Positions 13,707 to 22,375 of a stretch of 31,910 nucleotides of DNA are shown piece after piece (position 1 is the stretch's first letter; every line of letters starts with the position of its first letter). The stretch lies in assembly GCA_964511965.1 (NCBI GenBank), contig CAZEGF010000029.1, positions 1 to 31,910 of the forward strand. Direction: 5' to 3'. The DNA comes from JAUSNA01 sp964511965 (GTDB taxonomy: Bacteria > Patescibacteriota > Microgenomatia > Levybacterales > GWA1-39-11). The notes under the pieces were generated by a model, which saw only the letters and a program-made list of their open reading frames with translations, was not told the DNA's origin and did not search any database. The position numbers and the translations under genes are program-made.

Positions 13707-14111
13707 TTACTTATCAAAAAGCCAACTTATGATTTTTGTAATGAGGTATATTGTAACAGAAATCAGGCAATAAGACAAAAGAAGAGAGACATAAAATTTG
13801 TGAATTTCTATTCCCCAAAATGAAAGTCCGGTAAAGTAAAAAGGCTTTATATCAAGAGGTGGATAAATAAGCGTGATAAGAAACATTATAAAAGCGATAA
13901 TAAAAACGCTGAATAGTCCAAGACTCAACATATTGAAGGGAAGAGAGATTATCGACAAAATTGGTTTTAAAATTTTAAATCCAATTGCTAAAAGGAGTCC
14001 TGCTGTCAGAAGTGATTGTAAATCTCCATGAACTACCAGACCGGAAAAAAGAAGCTGAGTTATAAAAAGTGCAAATGAATAAAGCAAGATATTTCTTATG
14101 ATTCCCTTCAT
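13707..14111 (-). CDS. YvlD-like / phage holin family 4 membrane protein
   Basis: 134 residues with four membrane helices. The pattern matches the family annotated as mycobacteriophage holin 4 superfamily, whose chromosomal members (such as YvlD) are ordinary membrane proteins of unknown role: an early glycine-rich helix, FKILKPILSIISLPFNMLSLG, and LDIKPFYFTGLSFWGI. No phage genes are nearby, so this is not a lysis cassette. It is the first gene of a likely operon with secG. Confidence 0.85.
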   Translation of the reverse strand: MKGIIRNILLYSFALFITQLLFSGLVVHGDLQSLLTAGLLLAIGFKILKPILSIISLPFNMLSLGLFSVFIIAFIMFLITLIYPPLDIKPFYFTGLSFWGIEIHKFYVSLLLSYCLISVTIYLITKIISWLFDK

Positions 14112-14244
14112 ACATTAAGAATAGCATATTTGAGGATTGAGAATGGAAAATTGAAACTGGACTTTGAAACTAGAAAATAGAAAACTCCAAAACCATCTTC
14201 TAGATTCAAATTCTAGATTCTAGCATCAAGTATCTAGCCTCAAT
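14112..14244. repeat. Spacer with short degenerate repeats
   Basis: This 133-bp gap after uvrC contains near-repeats of TTCTAGATTC (twice) and GAAACTAGAAAATAGAAAA-like runs. No ORF, promoter or terminator stands out. Confidence 0.5.
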
Positions 14245-15525
14245 TTAATCAATAAATGCTTTCTTCCTCAGAAGTCTGTGGTATGTTATAGCAAATCTAT
14301 GGGCTTCATCTCTAATTCTGCGCAACAAATTAATTCCGGGAGTTGAATGAGGCAACTTTATCTCTTCAAACTCAACACCAGACTGAGTTTTAATAGGAAC
14401 AACGATAATTTCTTCTCTTTTAGCAAGACCAATAACAGGTATTCTTTTATTTATATTGGCTAGTGCTTTAAGTGCTGATCCAACTTGCCCTTTCCCACCA
14501 TCTATAACTAAAAGGTCGGGCTCAGGCCATGTTTCATTATTTAAGCGTCTTCCCAACATTTCCTTCATCATATGAAAATCATCCGGTGTGGATTTTGTTT
14601 TTATTTTAAATCTTCTATATTCTTTTGAGGATTTGTCACCATTCTCAAAAACAACCATTGACCCAGTCGCATTGGTTCCTGAAATGTTTGAAATATCATA
14701 ACACTCGATTCTTTTCAAACTTTTGAGGGCGTAAAAAGGCTTGAGAATTTCTATCAATGAAAGTACCTCTTTCTCGATACGTTCGAAGTAAAAATCCGGC
14801 TTGTCCATATAATGAAAAGGGTCGTAAGTTTCTGAGGTTATAAGATTAATTCTATTGATTCTTTCTTGAACTAATGCAGAATTTTCAAAATCTTCATTTT
14901 TTGAAAATGTGTCTCTTTCTTTTACAAGAGCTTTAATTACTTCTTCTTTCTTCCCACCCAAAAACTTACCTAAACTTCTTAAATTTCTTTTATACTCCTC
15001 AATGCTTTGAGTGTTTACAAGAACACAAGGACATAGACCTAGATGATAATACAAACATTTCCTCTTTGGATGGTTTTTTACAGACTGATATGGAAAAACT
15101 CTTCTTATAAGTTTTAATACCGTTTTTAAAGAGGTAACATCTGAATACGGACCGTAATAAGTTGCTTTGGAGTCTGTTTTTTTTCTGGTTATGGTAACTG
15201 AAGGATTTATTCCTTTTGTAATTTCAACCATAGGATAAGATTTATCATCTATGAGCTTAATGTTGTAAAAAGGTTTGTATTTTTTGATAAATGATGACTC
15301 AAGTAAAAAAGCTTCAATCTCAGAACCCACTCTTATGTGCTCAACCGTTGAAACCAATGAAACTAGCTTTAGTGTTTTTGTATCTAGAGCTTTGTTTGAA
15401 AAATACGAAGAAACTCTTTTTTTAAGATCTTTAGCTTTTCCCACATAAAGGAGCTTACCGTTTGCGTCTTTGAAGAAGTACACTCCCGGTGTGGAAGGTA
15501 ATTGCTGCAATAATTGTTGATCCAC
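14245..15525 (-). CDS. uvrC: Excinuclease ABC subunit C, lacking the C-terminal HhH
   Basis: 426 residues; usual UvrC is near 600. The 3' nuclease GIY-YIG domain opens the protein (PGVYFF, LLYVGKAKDLKKRV, catalytic Glu in EAFLLESSFIKKY). A Cys cluster follows (KCLYYHLGLCPC), then a UVR motif near 200-220 (FENSALVQERINRIN), and the RNase H-like 5' nuclease domain (IECYDISNISG, LLVIDGGKGQV, RDEAHRFAITYHR). The protein stops eight residues after that His, exactly where the tandem helix-hairpin-helix normally begins, and no remnant is visible downstream. Its first 23 codons overlap the transglutaminase gene in another frame. Confidence 0.93.
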   Translation of the reverse strand: MDQQLLQQLPSTPGVYFFKDANGKLLYVGKAKDLKKRVSSYFSNKALDTKTLKLVSLVSTVEHIRVGSEIEAFLLESSFIKKYKPFYNIKLIDDKSYPMVEITKGINPSVTITRKKTDSKATYYGPYSDVTSLKTVLKLIRRVFPYQSVKNHPKRKCLYYHLGLCPCVLVNTQSIEEYKRNLRSLGKFLGGKKEEVIKALVKERDTFSKNEDFENSALVQERINRINLITSETYDPFHYMDKPDFYFERIEKEVLSLIEILKPFYALKSLKRIECYDISNISGTNATGSMVVFENGDKSSKEYRRFKIKTKSTPDDFHMMKEMLGRRLNNETWPEPDLLVIDGGKGQVGSALKALANINKRIPVIGLAKREEIIVVPIKTQSGVEFEEIKLPHSTPGINLLRRIRDEAHRFAITYHRLLRKKAFID

Positions 15526-17281
15526 CTATAATTCCTCCAATTAATAATAACAACTGTAAATCAGGGATGAATGAGATGCGGACTTTTTTAGAATAGGTCG
15601 TATCTCTAACCTGAATTGTAATCAGATATGAACTGTTTGTCAAAAAAGGAATATCGTTAAATGATGTTGTAATTTTTTGAGTTCCTCCAGGGGCAAGATA
15701 ATCGATTATAAATTGCCGGTATGTTTCTTTGCTTGTTTTTACAAATGCAGTAGCATTCGTAAGGGGACTATTGCCATTATTTTTTATTTGAAAAGTGCCT
15801 TGAAGTTTGAACTTGGGGAAAGAGAATGTAGGGAAAGTATCTGTAATTGTAATTTTTGAATTTTGTGTAAATGCTTTTGCTTGTGCAAATTTTACTTCAA
15901 CATCTTTTGATTCTTTATCAAACTTGTAACCACCAGCCGGAATCGGGTATTCACTATCCTTACCTTTAATAACGAATGCAATATGAGAAAAATCAAGTGT
16001 AGTAAAGTAGTCCATTCCCTTTGTTGTACTACCCCAAGTGGGATCAACCATTATCCACCTCTTTGTTTTCTTGTCATAGTATTCCGGCCATGCATGCAAA
16101 ATATCATTTACCAAAGATAATGGCCGGAGTTTGGAATTTTGGGTGTATGCGAACCCCTCCACAGACCTAGCAGGAATACCTGCAGCGCGTGCCAATGTCA
16201 CAAAAAGATCTGTAAATTCAAGACAAACACTATTTTTAGGATCTGATAATGCCCCGCTCCCACCTAGACGCTCGTTGTCAGTTGCAACTTTGGAGTAATT
16301 ATATGAGAGAGTTTTTACCACAAAATTATAAATATCTTCGGGTGTTTTTAGATTTTGTACAGCAGCACGAACTTTTGGAGATGAAATATCCCAATATTTT
16401 TTCGCCGAAGTGTATTCTTTATATTGAACACTCGACAGATCACTAACTGTGGGTTGAGGTAAAATTTCTACAATACCGTTTACAATAACCTGTTCTTTTT
16501 GCTGAGGTAAAAGTCGATATTCTGCGATCCAATTTCCATCCTGATCAGTACTTACATTAAGCGGTTCTACAGAAAATGAATTGATTAACACATTTTGATA
16601 ATTAGTTTGCGGTGGAAGGGCAATTTCGGTTCTTACAGGAAAAAGGTTAGGATTTGAAATATTGTATTTTAGAGAAAAATTATAATACTGTTTGTCTCCA
16701 TAAAGGATATAAACTCCGGACTTTCCAACTTCGTCTTTCGTAAGCGAAATGTTTTTTGATTTAGTGGAACTTATTTGAGGTTTTATTATTGAAGCCATAC
16801 CAAATGATTCAGGAACAATAATGTTTGTTGTGTAAGTTGTAAAATCGGATGGATCTTTTATTCCCGGGATACTCACTTCCCAAATTCCACCTTGCTTCTT
16901 TGCAATATCTTTTGTATCAAATTGGAGCGTAAAAGTATTTGTGTCTCCTAACCCCGCATATCTTTTCGGGAAGGTTAACTTTATGCTTTTGTTAGAGGGG
17001 TTTGAATCATTGAGTGTTGTTGCAATAGTCCCATCACTATTAAAGGCTGAAATATTTTCTATATCAGAAAATCCCACTGAAACAGTATATGTTGGTGTGT
17101 AATAAAACTCCGTTTTATTTTTAATATGAATTGTTTGGTTTATAGTCGTGATGCCGCTTTCTGAAATTTTATATTTTGACTCAACGGAGATATCAAAATG
17201 TTCGTCAGCCTTTGCTTTCAAAGGAAATAGTAAATTGTAAAAAGTAAAAAGCAGAAAAAATAGCAAACACCTTTTAAACAT
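15455..17281 (-). CDS. Membrane-anchored transglutaminase-like protein
   Basis: 608 residues. Signal peptide MFKRCLLFFLLFTFYNLLFP (cleavage near AKA), a beta-rich region to about 290, a transglutaminase/papain-like core at about 310-420, a further beta domain, and a C-terminal membrane helix (LLLLIGGIIGGSTIIAAI) with a positive tail RRKR. The catalytic triad is visible: Cys353 in SVCLEFTDLF, His396 in ILHAWPEYY, Asp413 in VDPTWG. Bacterial relatives act as proteases or peptide crosslinkers on the outer face. It sits between uvrA (1 bp away) and uvrC (71-bp overlap); there is no obvious functional link to repair, so the arrangement is likely just compact packing. Confidence 0.87.
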   Translation of the reverse strand: MFKRCLLFFLLFTFYNLLFPLKAKADEHFDISVESKYKISESGITTINQTIHIKNKTEFYYTPTYTVSVGFSDIENISAFNSDGTIATTLNDSNPSNKSIKLTFPKRYAGLGDTNTFTLQFDTKDIAKKQGGIWEVSIPGIKDPSDFTTYTTNIIVPESFGMASIIKPQISSTKSKNISLTKDEVGKSGVYILYGDKQYYNFSLKYNISNPNLFPVRTEIALPPQTNYQNVLINSFSVEPLNVSTDQDGNWIAEYRLLPQQKEQVIVNGIVEILPQPTVSDLSSVQYKEYTSAKKYWDISSPKVRAAVQNLKTPEDIYNFVVKTLSYNYSKVATDNERLGGSGALSDPKNSVCLEFTDLFVTLARAAGIPARSVEGFAYTQNSKLRPLSLVNDILHAWPEYYDKKTKRWIMVDPTWGSTTKGMDYFTTLDFSHIAFVIKGKDSEYPIPAGGYKFDKESKDVEVKFAQAKAFTQNSKITITDTFPTFSFPKFKLQGTFQIKNNGNSPLTNATAFVKTSKETYRQFIIDYLAPGGTQKITTSFNDIPFLTNSSYLITIQVRDTTYSKKVRISFIPDLQLLLLIGGIIGGSTIIAAITFHTGSVLLQRRKR

Positions 17282-17282
17282 A

Positions 17283-20171
17283 CTAAGAGGACATTTCGCG
17301 TTTCAGGTATTGTCCTGTATAAGAATTAGGAACTTTTGCAACTTCTTTTGGAGTACCGGTTGCGACAACTTTTCCTCCCATGCCTCCACCTTCGGGTCCT
17401 AAATCAATTATATAATCCGCATTTTTAATAAGATCTAAATTATGCTCAATAACAACAACAGTGTTACCCTTATCAACCAGTCTTCGAAGGACCAATATTA
17501 ATTTTTCCAAATCCGCGAAATGAAGCCCGGTTGTAGGCTCATCCAGAACATATAATGAACCCCCACCACCCTTTTTACTAAGTTCTGACGCAAGTTTTAT
17601 TCTTTGTGCCTCACCACCCGAAAGAGTTGTTGCGGGTTGACCAAGTCTTATGTATGAGAGTCCAACTTCCTTAAGTGTAGTGAGACGTGACGAAAGTGGT
17701 TCATGGAATGCAAAAAATGGAATTGCTTCTTCAACAGACATATTCAAAACTTCTGCAATATTTTTCCCGTCAAATTGAATTTCCAATGTGTCTTGCGTGT
17801 AACGTGTTCCATTGCAGGACTCACATTTTACATATACATCAGGCAAAAACTGCATTTCAATTTTAATTTGACCCTCTCCCTCACATGTTTCACACCTTCC
17901 ACCCTTAACATTAAATGAAAATCTTCCAGGAGTATACCCCCGCAATTTTGCATCTCTTGAATTCGCAAAAATATCTCTGATGTAAGTAAATGCTCCAGTG
18001 TAGGTTGCCGGATTACTTCTTGGAGTCCTCCCAATTGGTGACTGGTCAATCATAAAAATTCTTTTTATATCATCGTAACCGCTAATACTCTCAAATTTTC
18101 CTGCTTTTTCTTTATGAAATGGATTTTTATAGTGGGCAATTGCATGATAAAAAACATCATTTATCAGAGTGGATTTTCCACTACCAGATACTCCTGTTAC
18201 ACAAATAAATTTACCAAGTGGAAATTCTACGTTTATATCTTTTAAATTATGCTCAGAAACTCCACTGAGAACTATTTTTCTTGGTGTGTTTGTGTCATCG
18301 ATAAGCTTTTCTTTTTTGATTTTAATAACTGATTTTCCTGATAAATATTTACCGGTGATAGATTTCTCATCTTTTAGAATCTGACTTGGAGTCCCGTGGG
18401 CTATTATATGTCCGCCGTGTTCACCGGCACCAGGTCCAAAATCAAATATATAATCAGACTCCATCATCATTTCTTTATCATGTTCAACTACAATTACACT
18501 ATTACCAATGTCTCTTAAGTGCTTAAGAGTACCGATTAGCTTTGTGTTATCCCTTGGATGAAGACCAATGGATGGCTCGTCCAAAACGTACAAAACTCCA
18601 GAAAGACCACTCCCGATTTGTGAGGCAAGCCTTATTCTTTGAGCCTCGCCTCCGGCAAGACTGTCTGCTGTTCTTGATAATGTTAAATATGAAAGACCTA
18701 CGTCAAAAAGAAATTTCAGCCGCGCGTTAATTTCTTTTAATATTATAGTAGCAATGGCGGTTTCTTTAGGGGAAAGCTGATCTAAAAGTTTTCCTGAGAA
18801 ATTATAGCAATCCTCAATCGACATATCCGAAACATCAACAATAGATTTATCAACTATTGTTACAGCTAAAGCCTCCGGTTTAAGTCGGGCACCGAGGCAA
18901 GAATCACAAACCTTGGATGTCATGAACTTTTGGATCTCTTTTTTTATAAGTTCGCTATCGGTTTCAAGAAATCGAGCCTGCAAATATCCAACAACTCCAT
19001 GATATGGTTCATAAATTGAGGTAGATTCCCCAAATCGATTGCGTCCCTTTACCCTATAAACCCGTTCCCCAGTCCCATATAACACGATTTTCTTTTGCTC
19101 GTCGGTTAAAGTCTTAATAAGCTCAGTCATTGGAATATCATTTTCTTCAAATGCCGTCTTTAATGTTCTAGTCAACCAGGTCTCTCTGTCATACAAATTG
19201 GCAAATGCCAATATTCCACCTTCTGCAATGGTTAGATGTGGGTTGAGAACCAATTCTTCATCAACTGTCATTATATTTCCCAATCCGTTGCATTCAGGAC
19301 ATGCACCAAAAGGAGAATTAAAAGAAAACAACCTTGGCTCAATTTTTGGCATTGGAGTCCCGTCATACGGACATGCAAATTTTTCCGAATAAAAAGTGTC
19401 TTCCATCTCTTTTGGCACTTCCGGAAATGAAAAACTTTTATCTGTTACTTTACTAACGATAATCTCGCCACTCCCCAAGGCTAATGCTTGCTCTACGGAA
19501 TCCAAAACTCTTTGCCTCTCAAAATTTTTATCTAATATCAATTTATCAACTACGGCTTCAATAGTATGCTTGTTTGTTTTAATTAAAGTAATATCGGAGG
19601 ATAAATTCATAATATGACCATCGATTCTGACTTGTTGAAATGACCTCTTTCTAAGATCTTTGAATAGATCAACATACTCACCTTTGCGACCCGACACAAT
19701 TGGGGCTAAAATCATAAGTTTTGTAGGATGGACTCCAATAAATTTTGTAACAATCTCCTCAACTATTTTTTCTTTTGTAGTTCTGGAAATTTCTCTACCG
19801 CATTTTGGACAATGAGGATGCCCAATCCGAGCAAATAAAAGTCTCATATAATCATAAATTTCTGTAACTGTTCCAACTGTTGATCGGGGATTGTGAGATG
19901 TTGTCTTTTGATCAATAGAAATTGCAGGAGATAACCCTTCGATAAAGTCTACATTTGGCTTTTTCATAATGCCCAAAAATTGACGGGCATATGAAGAAAG
20001 GGACTCTACATATCGTCTCTGTCCTTCCGCATAAATTGTGTCAAAAGCAAGAGATGATTTTCCACTACCGGATAACCCCGTAAAGACGACGAGTTGATCT
20101 TTTGGAATCTCAACATCGACGCTTTTGAGGTTATGCTCCCGGGCGCCTTTTATGATTATTTTCTTCTCCAT
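17283..20171 (-). CDS. uvrA: Excinuclease ABC subunit A
   Basis: 962 residues, full length. UvrA is the damage sensor of nucleotide excision repair; a dimer loads UvrB and then leaves. It holds two ABC ATPase modules: Walker A GLSGSGKS at 32-39 and GVSGSGKST in the second half, signatures SLAGGEAQRIRLA and LSGGEAQRIKLA, and Walker B YVLDEPSIGLHP and YVLDEPTTGLHF. Zinc-binding Cys pairs are present (CPKCG; CPYDG with CPECNG; CETCEGEG with CESCNG). It is third in a tight operon behind two small ribbon-helix-helix-like genes, with 1-bp gaps. Confidence 0.97.
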   Translation of the reverse strand: MEKKIIIKGAREHNLKSVDVEIPKDQLVVFTGLSGSGKSSLAFDTIYAEGQRRYVESLSSYARQFLGIMKKPNVDFIEGLSPAISIDQKTTSHNPRSTVGTVTEIYDYMRLLFARIGHPHCPKCGREISRTTKEKIVEEIVTKFIGVHPTKLMILAPIVSGRKGEYVDLFKDLRKRSFQQVRIDGHIMNLSSDITLIKTNKHTIEAVVDKLILDKNFERQRVLDSVEQALALGSGEIIVSKVTDKSFSFPEVPKEMEDTFYSEKFACPYDGTPMPKIEPRLFSFNSPFGACPECNGLGNIMTVDEELVLNPHLTIAEGGILAFANLYDRETWLTRTLKTAFEENDIPMTELIKTLTDEQKKIVLYGTGERVYRVKGRNRFGESTSIYEPYHGVVGYLQARFLETDSELIKKEIQKFMTSKVCDSCLGARLKPEALAVTIVDKSIVDVSDMSIEDCYNFSGKLLDQLSPKETAIATIILKEINARLKFLFDVGLSYLTLSRTADSLAGGEAQRIRLASQIGSGLSGVLYVLDEPSIGLHPRDNTKLIGTLKHLRDIGNSVIVVEHDKEMMMESDYIFDFGPGAGEHGGHIIAHGTPSQILKDEKSITGKYLSGKSVIKIKKEKLIDDTNTPRKIVLSGVSEHNLKDINVEFPLGKFICVTGVSGSGKSTLINDVFYHAIAHYKNPFHKEKAGKFESISGYDDIKRIFMIDQSPIGRTPRSNPATYTGAFTYIRDIFANSRDAKLRGYTPGRFSFNVKGGRCETCEGEGQIKIEMQFLPDVYVKCESCNGTRYTQDTLEIQFDGKNIAEVLNMSVEEAIPFFAFHEPLSSRLTTLKEVGLSYIRLGQPATTLSGGEAQRIKLASELSKKGGGGSLYVLDEPTTGLHFADLEKLILVLRRLVDKGNTVVVIEHNLDLIKNADYIIDLGPEGGGMGGKVVATGTPKEVAKVPNSYTGQYLKREMSS

Positions 20172-20172
20172 A

Positions 20173-20436
20173 TTATTCTTTACTTTCAGTTTCGTGGTCT
20201 TTTTTTTGACCTAACCTATCAATGAGATAATTAATGTGATCAACTGTAGGATTTTCTTGGGTTTCAGTATTTTCACCCATTAAATATTCTTTTGTTGCAA
20301 ATAATTCAGCCCCTGCCGTTACAGAGCTACTATAAAATAGGTTGTGCTCTGCCCCTAGCTTTATTCGCTTTTCTTCAAGACGGTTGAACTGATCTTCTGT
20401 CATTTCTATCTCTAATTTAACTTTTTTAGTTTCCAT
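20173..20436 (-). CDS. Small RHH-like protein upstream of uvrA
   Basis: 87 residues. An N-terminal strand (KVKLEIEMTEDQF) is followed by a helix (NRLEEKRIKLG) and a second helix-like stretch (SSVTAGAELFATKEYL), which fits a ribbon-helix-helix DNA-binding fold. The C-terminal third is acidic and probably disordered or a partner-binding tail. The gene lies 1 bp from uvrA and 1 bp from the next small gene. No toxin partner is evident. The fold call is tentative. Confidence 0.6.
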   Translation of the reverse strand: METKKVKLEIEMTEDQFNRLEEKRIKLGAEHNLFYSSSVTAGAELFATKEYLMGENTETQENPTVDHINYLIDRLGQKKDHETESKE

Positions 20437-20437
20437 G

Positions 20438-20740
20438 TTATGATTTTTTTCTATAGTCGCTTAATCTTGTGGGTTCGTTTTGAGTGATTTGAACAGCACC
20501 GATTTCATCCAAAACAGTAGTGCTCACAAAAGTATCATTATTTTGTTCAGTTTGTGTTTTTGCAGTATTAAAAAACTCGTTCTGGACTTCAATTCCACTT
20601 TCATAATATTCAAGAGCTGTTTTAATAAAGTCTGCAACTGTTGTTAACTCGTCAGAAGCGTAAGCCTTATGACGTTCATATTCCTCCGGCGTAAAATGAA
20701 CAGATGTTATTATTTCATTTGGGACTTCTGGATTTATCAT
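20438..20740 (-). CDS. Small RHH-like protein, first gene of the uvrA operon
   Basis: 100 residues. The N-terminal half reads like a CopG/ParD-type ribbon-helix-helix: strand EIITSVHFTPEEYERHKAYA, then the turn SDELTTVADF and helix IKTALEYYESG. The rest is polar, with many Thr/Gln/Asn. It follows a good promoter and an 18-bp palindrome at 20763-20780 that could be its operator. It may autoregulate the operon, and thereby uvrA. Function is inferred from fold and context only. Confidence 0.62.
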   Translation of the reverse strand: MINPEVPNEIITSVHFTPEEYERHKAYASDELTTVADFIKTALEYYESGIEVQNEFFNTAKTQTEQNNDTFVSTTVLDEIGAVQITQNEPTRLSDYRKKS

Positions 20741-20762
20741 TTTTTAGGTGTGATTTGTGAAC

Positions 20763-20780
20763 CCGCTATATATATTGCGG
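20763..20780. promoter_or_regulatory. Near-perfect palindrome, candidate operator
   Basis: CCGCTATATATATTGCGG is symmetric at 8 of 9 base pairs. It lies just downstream of the predicted transcription start of the RHH-uvrA operon, where a bound repressor would block elongation. Confidence 0.45.
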
Positions 20781-20794
20781 CTCCAAAGTTAACC

Positions 20795-20824
20795 ATTGTA
20801 CACCTAAACGGGGAGATTATTCAA
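20795..20824 (-). promoter_or_regulatory. Putative promoter of the RHH-uvrA operon
   Basis: Minus-strand TTGAAT (20819-20824) and TACAAT (20795-20800) are 18 bp apart. The predicted start is near 20788, about 48 nt before the ATG at 20740. Confidence 0.5.
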
Positions 20825-20840
20825 GTAAGGGTGGCATCAA

Positions 20841-21818
20841 CTACTTCCAAACTTTAAGAGTGGAATCAAGGCCCTTTTTTCCTAATTTCATCCAGTATTC
20901 ATTTTCTTCTGATTTATTTTTGCCTTTATTTTTTTCCCGAATAGCACCTAAATAATTCATAGCGTGCGCAAGTTTTATAAATAAAGTAAGAGCCCCAAGG
21001 TCTTCTTTTGTGAGTTTTATGTACTTTTGATATTCGGTAGTAAGCAAATCGTAATATTTTTGTACAGTGACTTTACCTGTTGGGTCAAACATTATGTCAG
21101 ACATGATAACTGCCAACTCAACAATTCTTGGGTAGTAATTCGCAGCAGAAAAATCTACGAAGTAAATTTTTTCCTTGCCTTTAATTATGTTTGTGCTGAT
21201 TAAATCACCGTGCACAAGAGAATGGGAAAGTGATTTAATATTTACCTTTTCAAACTGATCTTGTAGATTATCAAAAATTTTCTTCTCAGCTTCGGTTAGA
21301 TGTTTCTTAACTTTTTTGTATTCTGTTGGAAAATTTACCGTTGCCCACTCGTCATATAAATATGCGGTTTTGTAGTCAATTTCATTAACTTTTGCAGTCA
21401 TTTTTATTATTTCTTTAAGCTCTGAAGTGGTAGGATTTCTTTTTAATTCGTAGAAAGTTTTTCCTTCAATAAATTCAAATACCGCAAGACGTATATTAAA
21501 TTGTTCATATTGATTACGGAATATGTATCCCTCACTTCTTTTCAAAAATTCAGGATGCGCGACGCCATTATCTAGACACATTTTTACAATATTTATGAGT
21601 CTTAAACATTCCGGGTTATCTCTTTTTTCGTTGAAGATTTTTACAAAATATTTTCCCTTTGATGTAATGAGTTTTAGATTTAAATCCTCTATACCGAGCA
21701 ACATAGGTTCAAATGAGATAAAAGTCCCAAGACCATAAGAGGTAGTAACGTCAGTTAATAATTCTTCAAACTCACCTTGATAATTGATTCTCTTGCGAAG
21801 CGATTGGGGTATATTCAC
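20841..21818 (-). CDS. APH-family phosphotransferase
   Basis: 325 residues with the kinase fold of the aminoglycoside/choline/homoserine kinase group. Visible motifs: KYFVKIF (ATP-site Lys region), SLVHGDLISTNII (catalytic loop, Asp as base), and IYFVDFSAANYY (metal-binding DFS in place of DFG/DFD). Starts with GTG at 21816-21818. It is the last gene of the uvrB-Nudix-kinase unit, 23 bp after the Nudix gene. The substrate cannot be deduced; a sugar, amino alcohol or amino acid is more likely than a drug. Confidence 0.82.
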   Translation of the reverse strand: MNIPQSLRKRINYQGEFEELLTDVTTSYGLGTFISFEPMLLGIEDLNLKLITSKGKYFVKIFNEKRDNPECLRLINIVKMCLDNGVAHPEFLKRSEGYIFRNQYEQFNIRLAVFEFIEGKTFYELKRNPTTSELKEIIKMTAKVNEIDYKTAYLYDEWATVNFPTEYKKVKKHLTEAEKKIFDNLQDQFEKVNIKSLSHSLVHGDLISTNIIKGKEKIYFVDFSAANYYPRIVELAVIMSDIMFDPTGKVTVQKYYDLLTTEYQKYIKLTKEDLGALTLFIKLAHAMNYLGAIREKNKGKNKSEENEYWMKLGKKGLDSTLKVWK

Positions 21819-21841
21819 ACTCTATTCTAACAGATTTGAAA

Positions 21842-22375
21842 TTATTTTGCTTCAAAATACATTTTTGCTTTAAAAAAAGCGGCAATTGTCCCTGAAAGTG
21901 TTATCTCATTATTCTTTATAAGTTCCTCTACTTCATCCAAGGTGTACTTCTGGACCTCAATTGTAGCTTCTCCTTCTTTAACTTTTTTACAGTTAAGAGC
22001 CAGAAATAAATAGAAGGGCGATTTGACAATCATAGTCAAAGGATTAACTACCCCAAGATCTATCCAAGCATTTGACTCATATCCAATTTCCTCAAGCAGT
22101 TCTCTTTTTGCAGCATGAAGAGGATTCTCACCTTTATCCACTCCTCCAGCTGGAAAAAGGAGGTCATACCGTTCAATTGCATACATATACTCACGGATAA
22201 CAATTACTTTGCCATCCGTATCAATTGCCATAATGTGAGCCCCAGGTGCGTAGTCAACAACACCAAAAATTCCATCTGTTCCATCCGGTCTTTTAACACT
22301 ATCTTCCCTTACCTTTATCCATGGGTTCTCGTAAATTACCTTAGTGTCTAAAACTTCAAATGGTCCTTTTTTCAT
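21842..22375 (-). CDS. Nudix hydrolase, ADP-sugar pyrophosphatase-like
   Basis: 177 residues. The Nudix box is complete: GGVDKGENPLHAAKRELLEE followed by IGY. The upstream stretch (KVIVIREYMYAIERYDLLFPAGG) and downstream TMIVKSPFYLFLA resemble ADP-ribose pyrophosphatases (NudF-like), which cleave ADP-ribose or related nucleotide sugars. The ATG shares one base with the uvrB stop (TAATG), so translation is probably coupled. Confidence 0.88.
   Translation of the reverse strand: MKKGPFEVLDTKVIYENPWIKVREDSVKRPDGTDGIFGVVDYAPGAHIMAIDTDGKVIVIREYMYAIERYDLLFPAGGVDKGENPLHAAKRELLEEIGYESNAWIDLGVVNPLTMIVKSPFYLFLALNCKKVKEGEATIEVQKYTLDEVEELIKNNEITLSGTIAAFFKAKMYFEAK

Noticed and set aside
13707..14111. Phage holin indicating a prophage
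   Set aside because: The family is mostly chromosomal YvlD-like proteins and no phage genes are nearby.
14112..14244. Frameshifted remnant of the UvrC HhH domain
   Set aside because: No HhH-like residues in any minus-strand frame of the spacer; the stop appears genuine.
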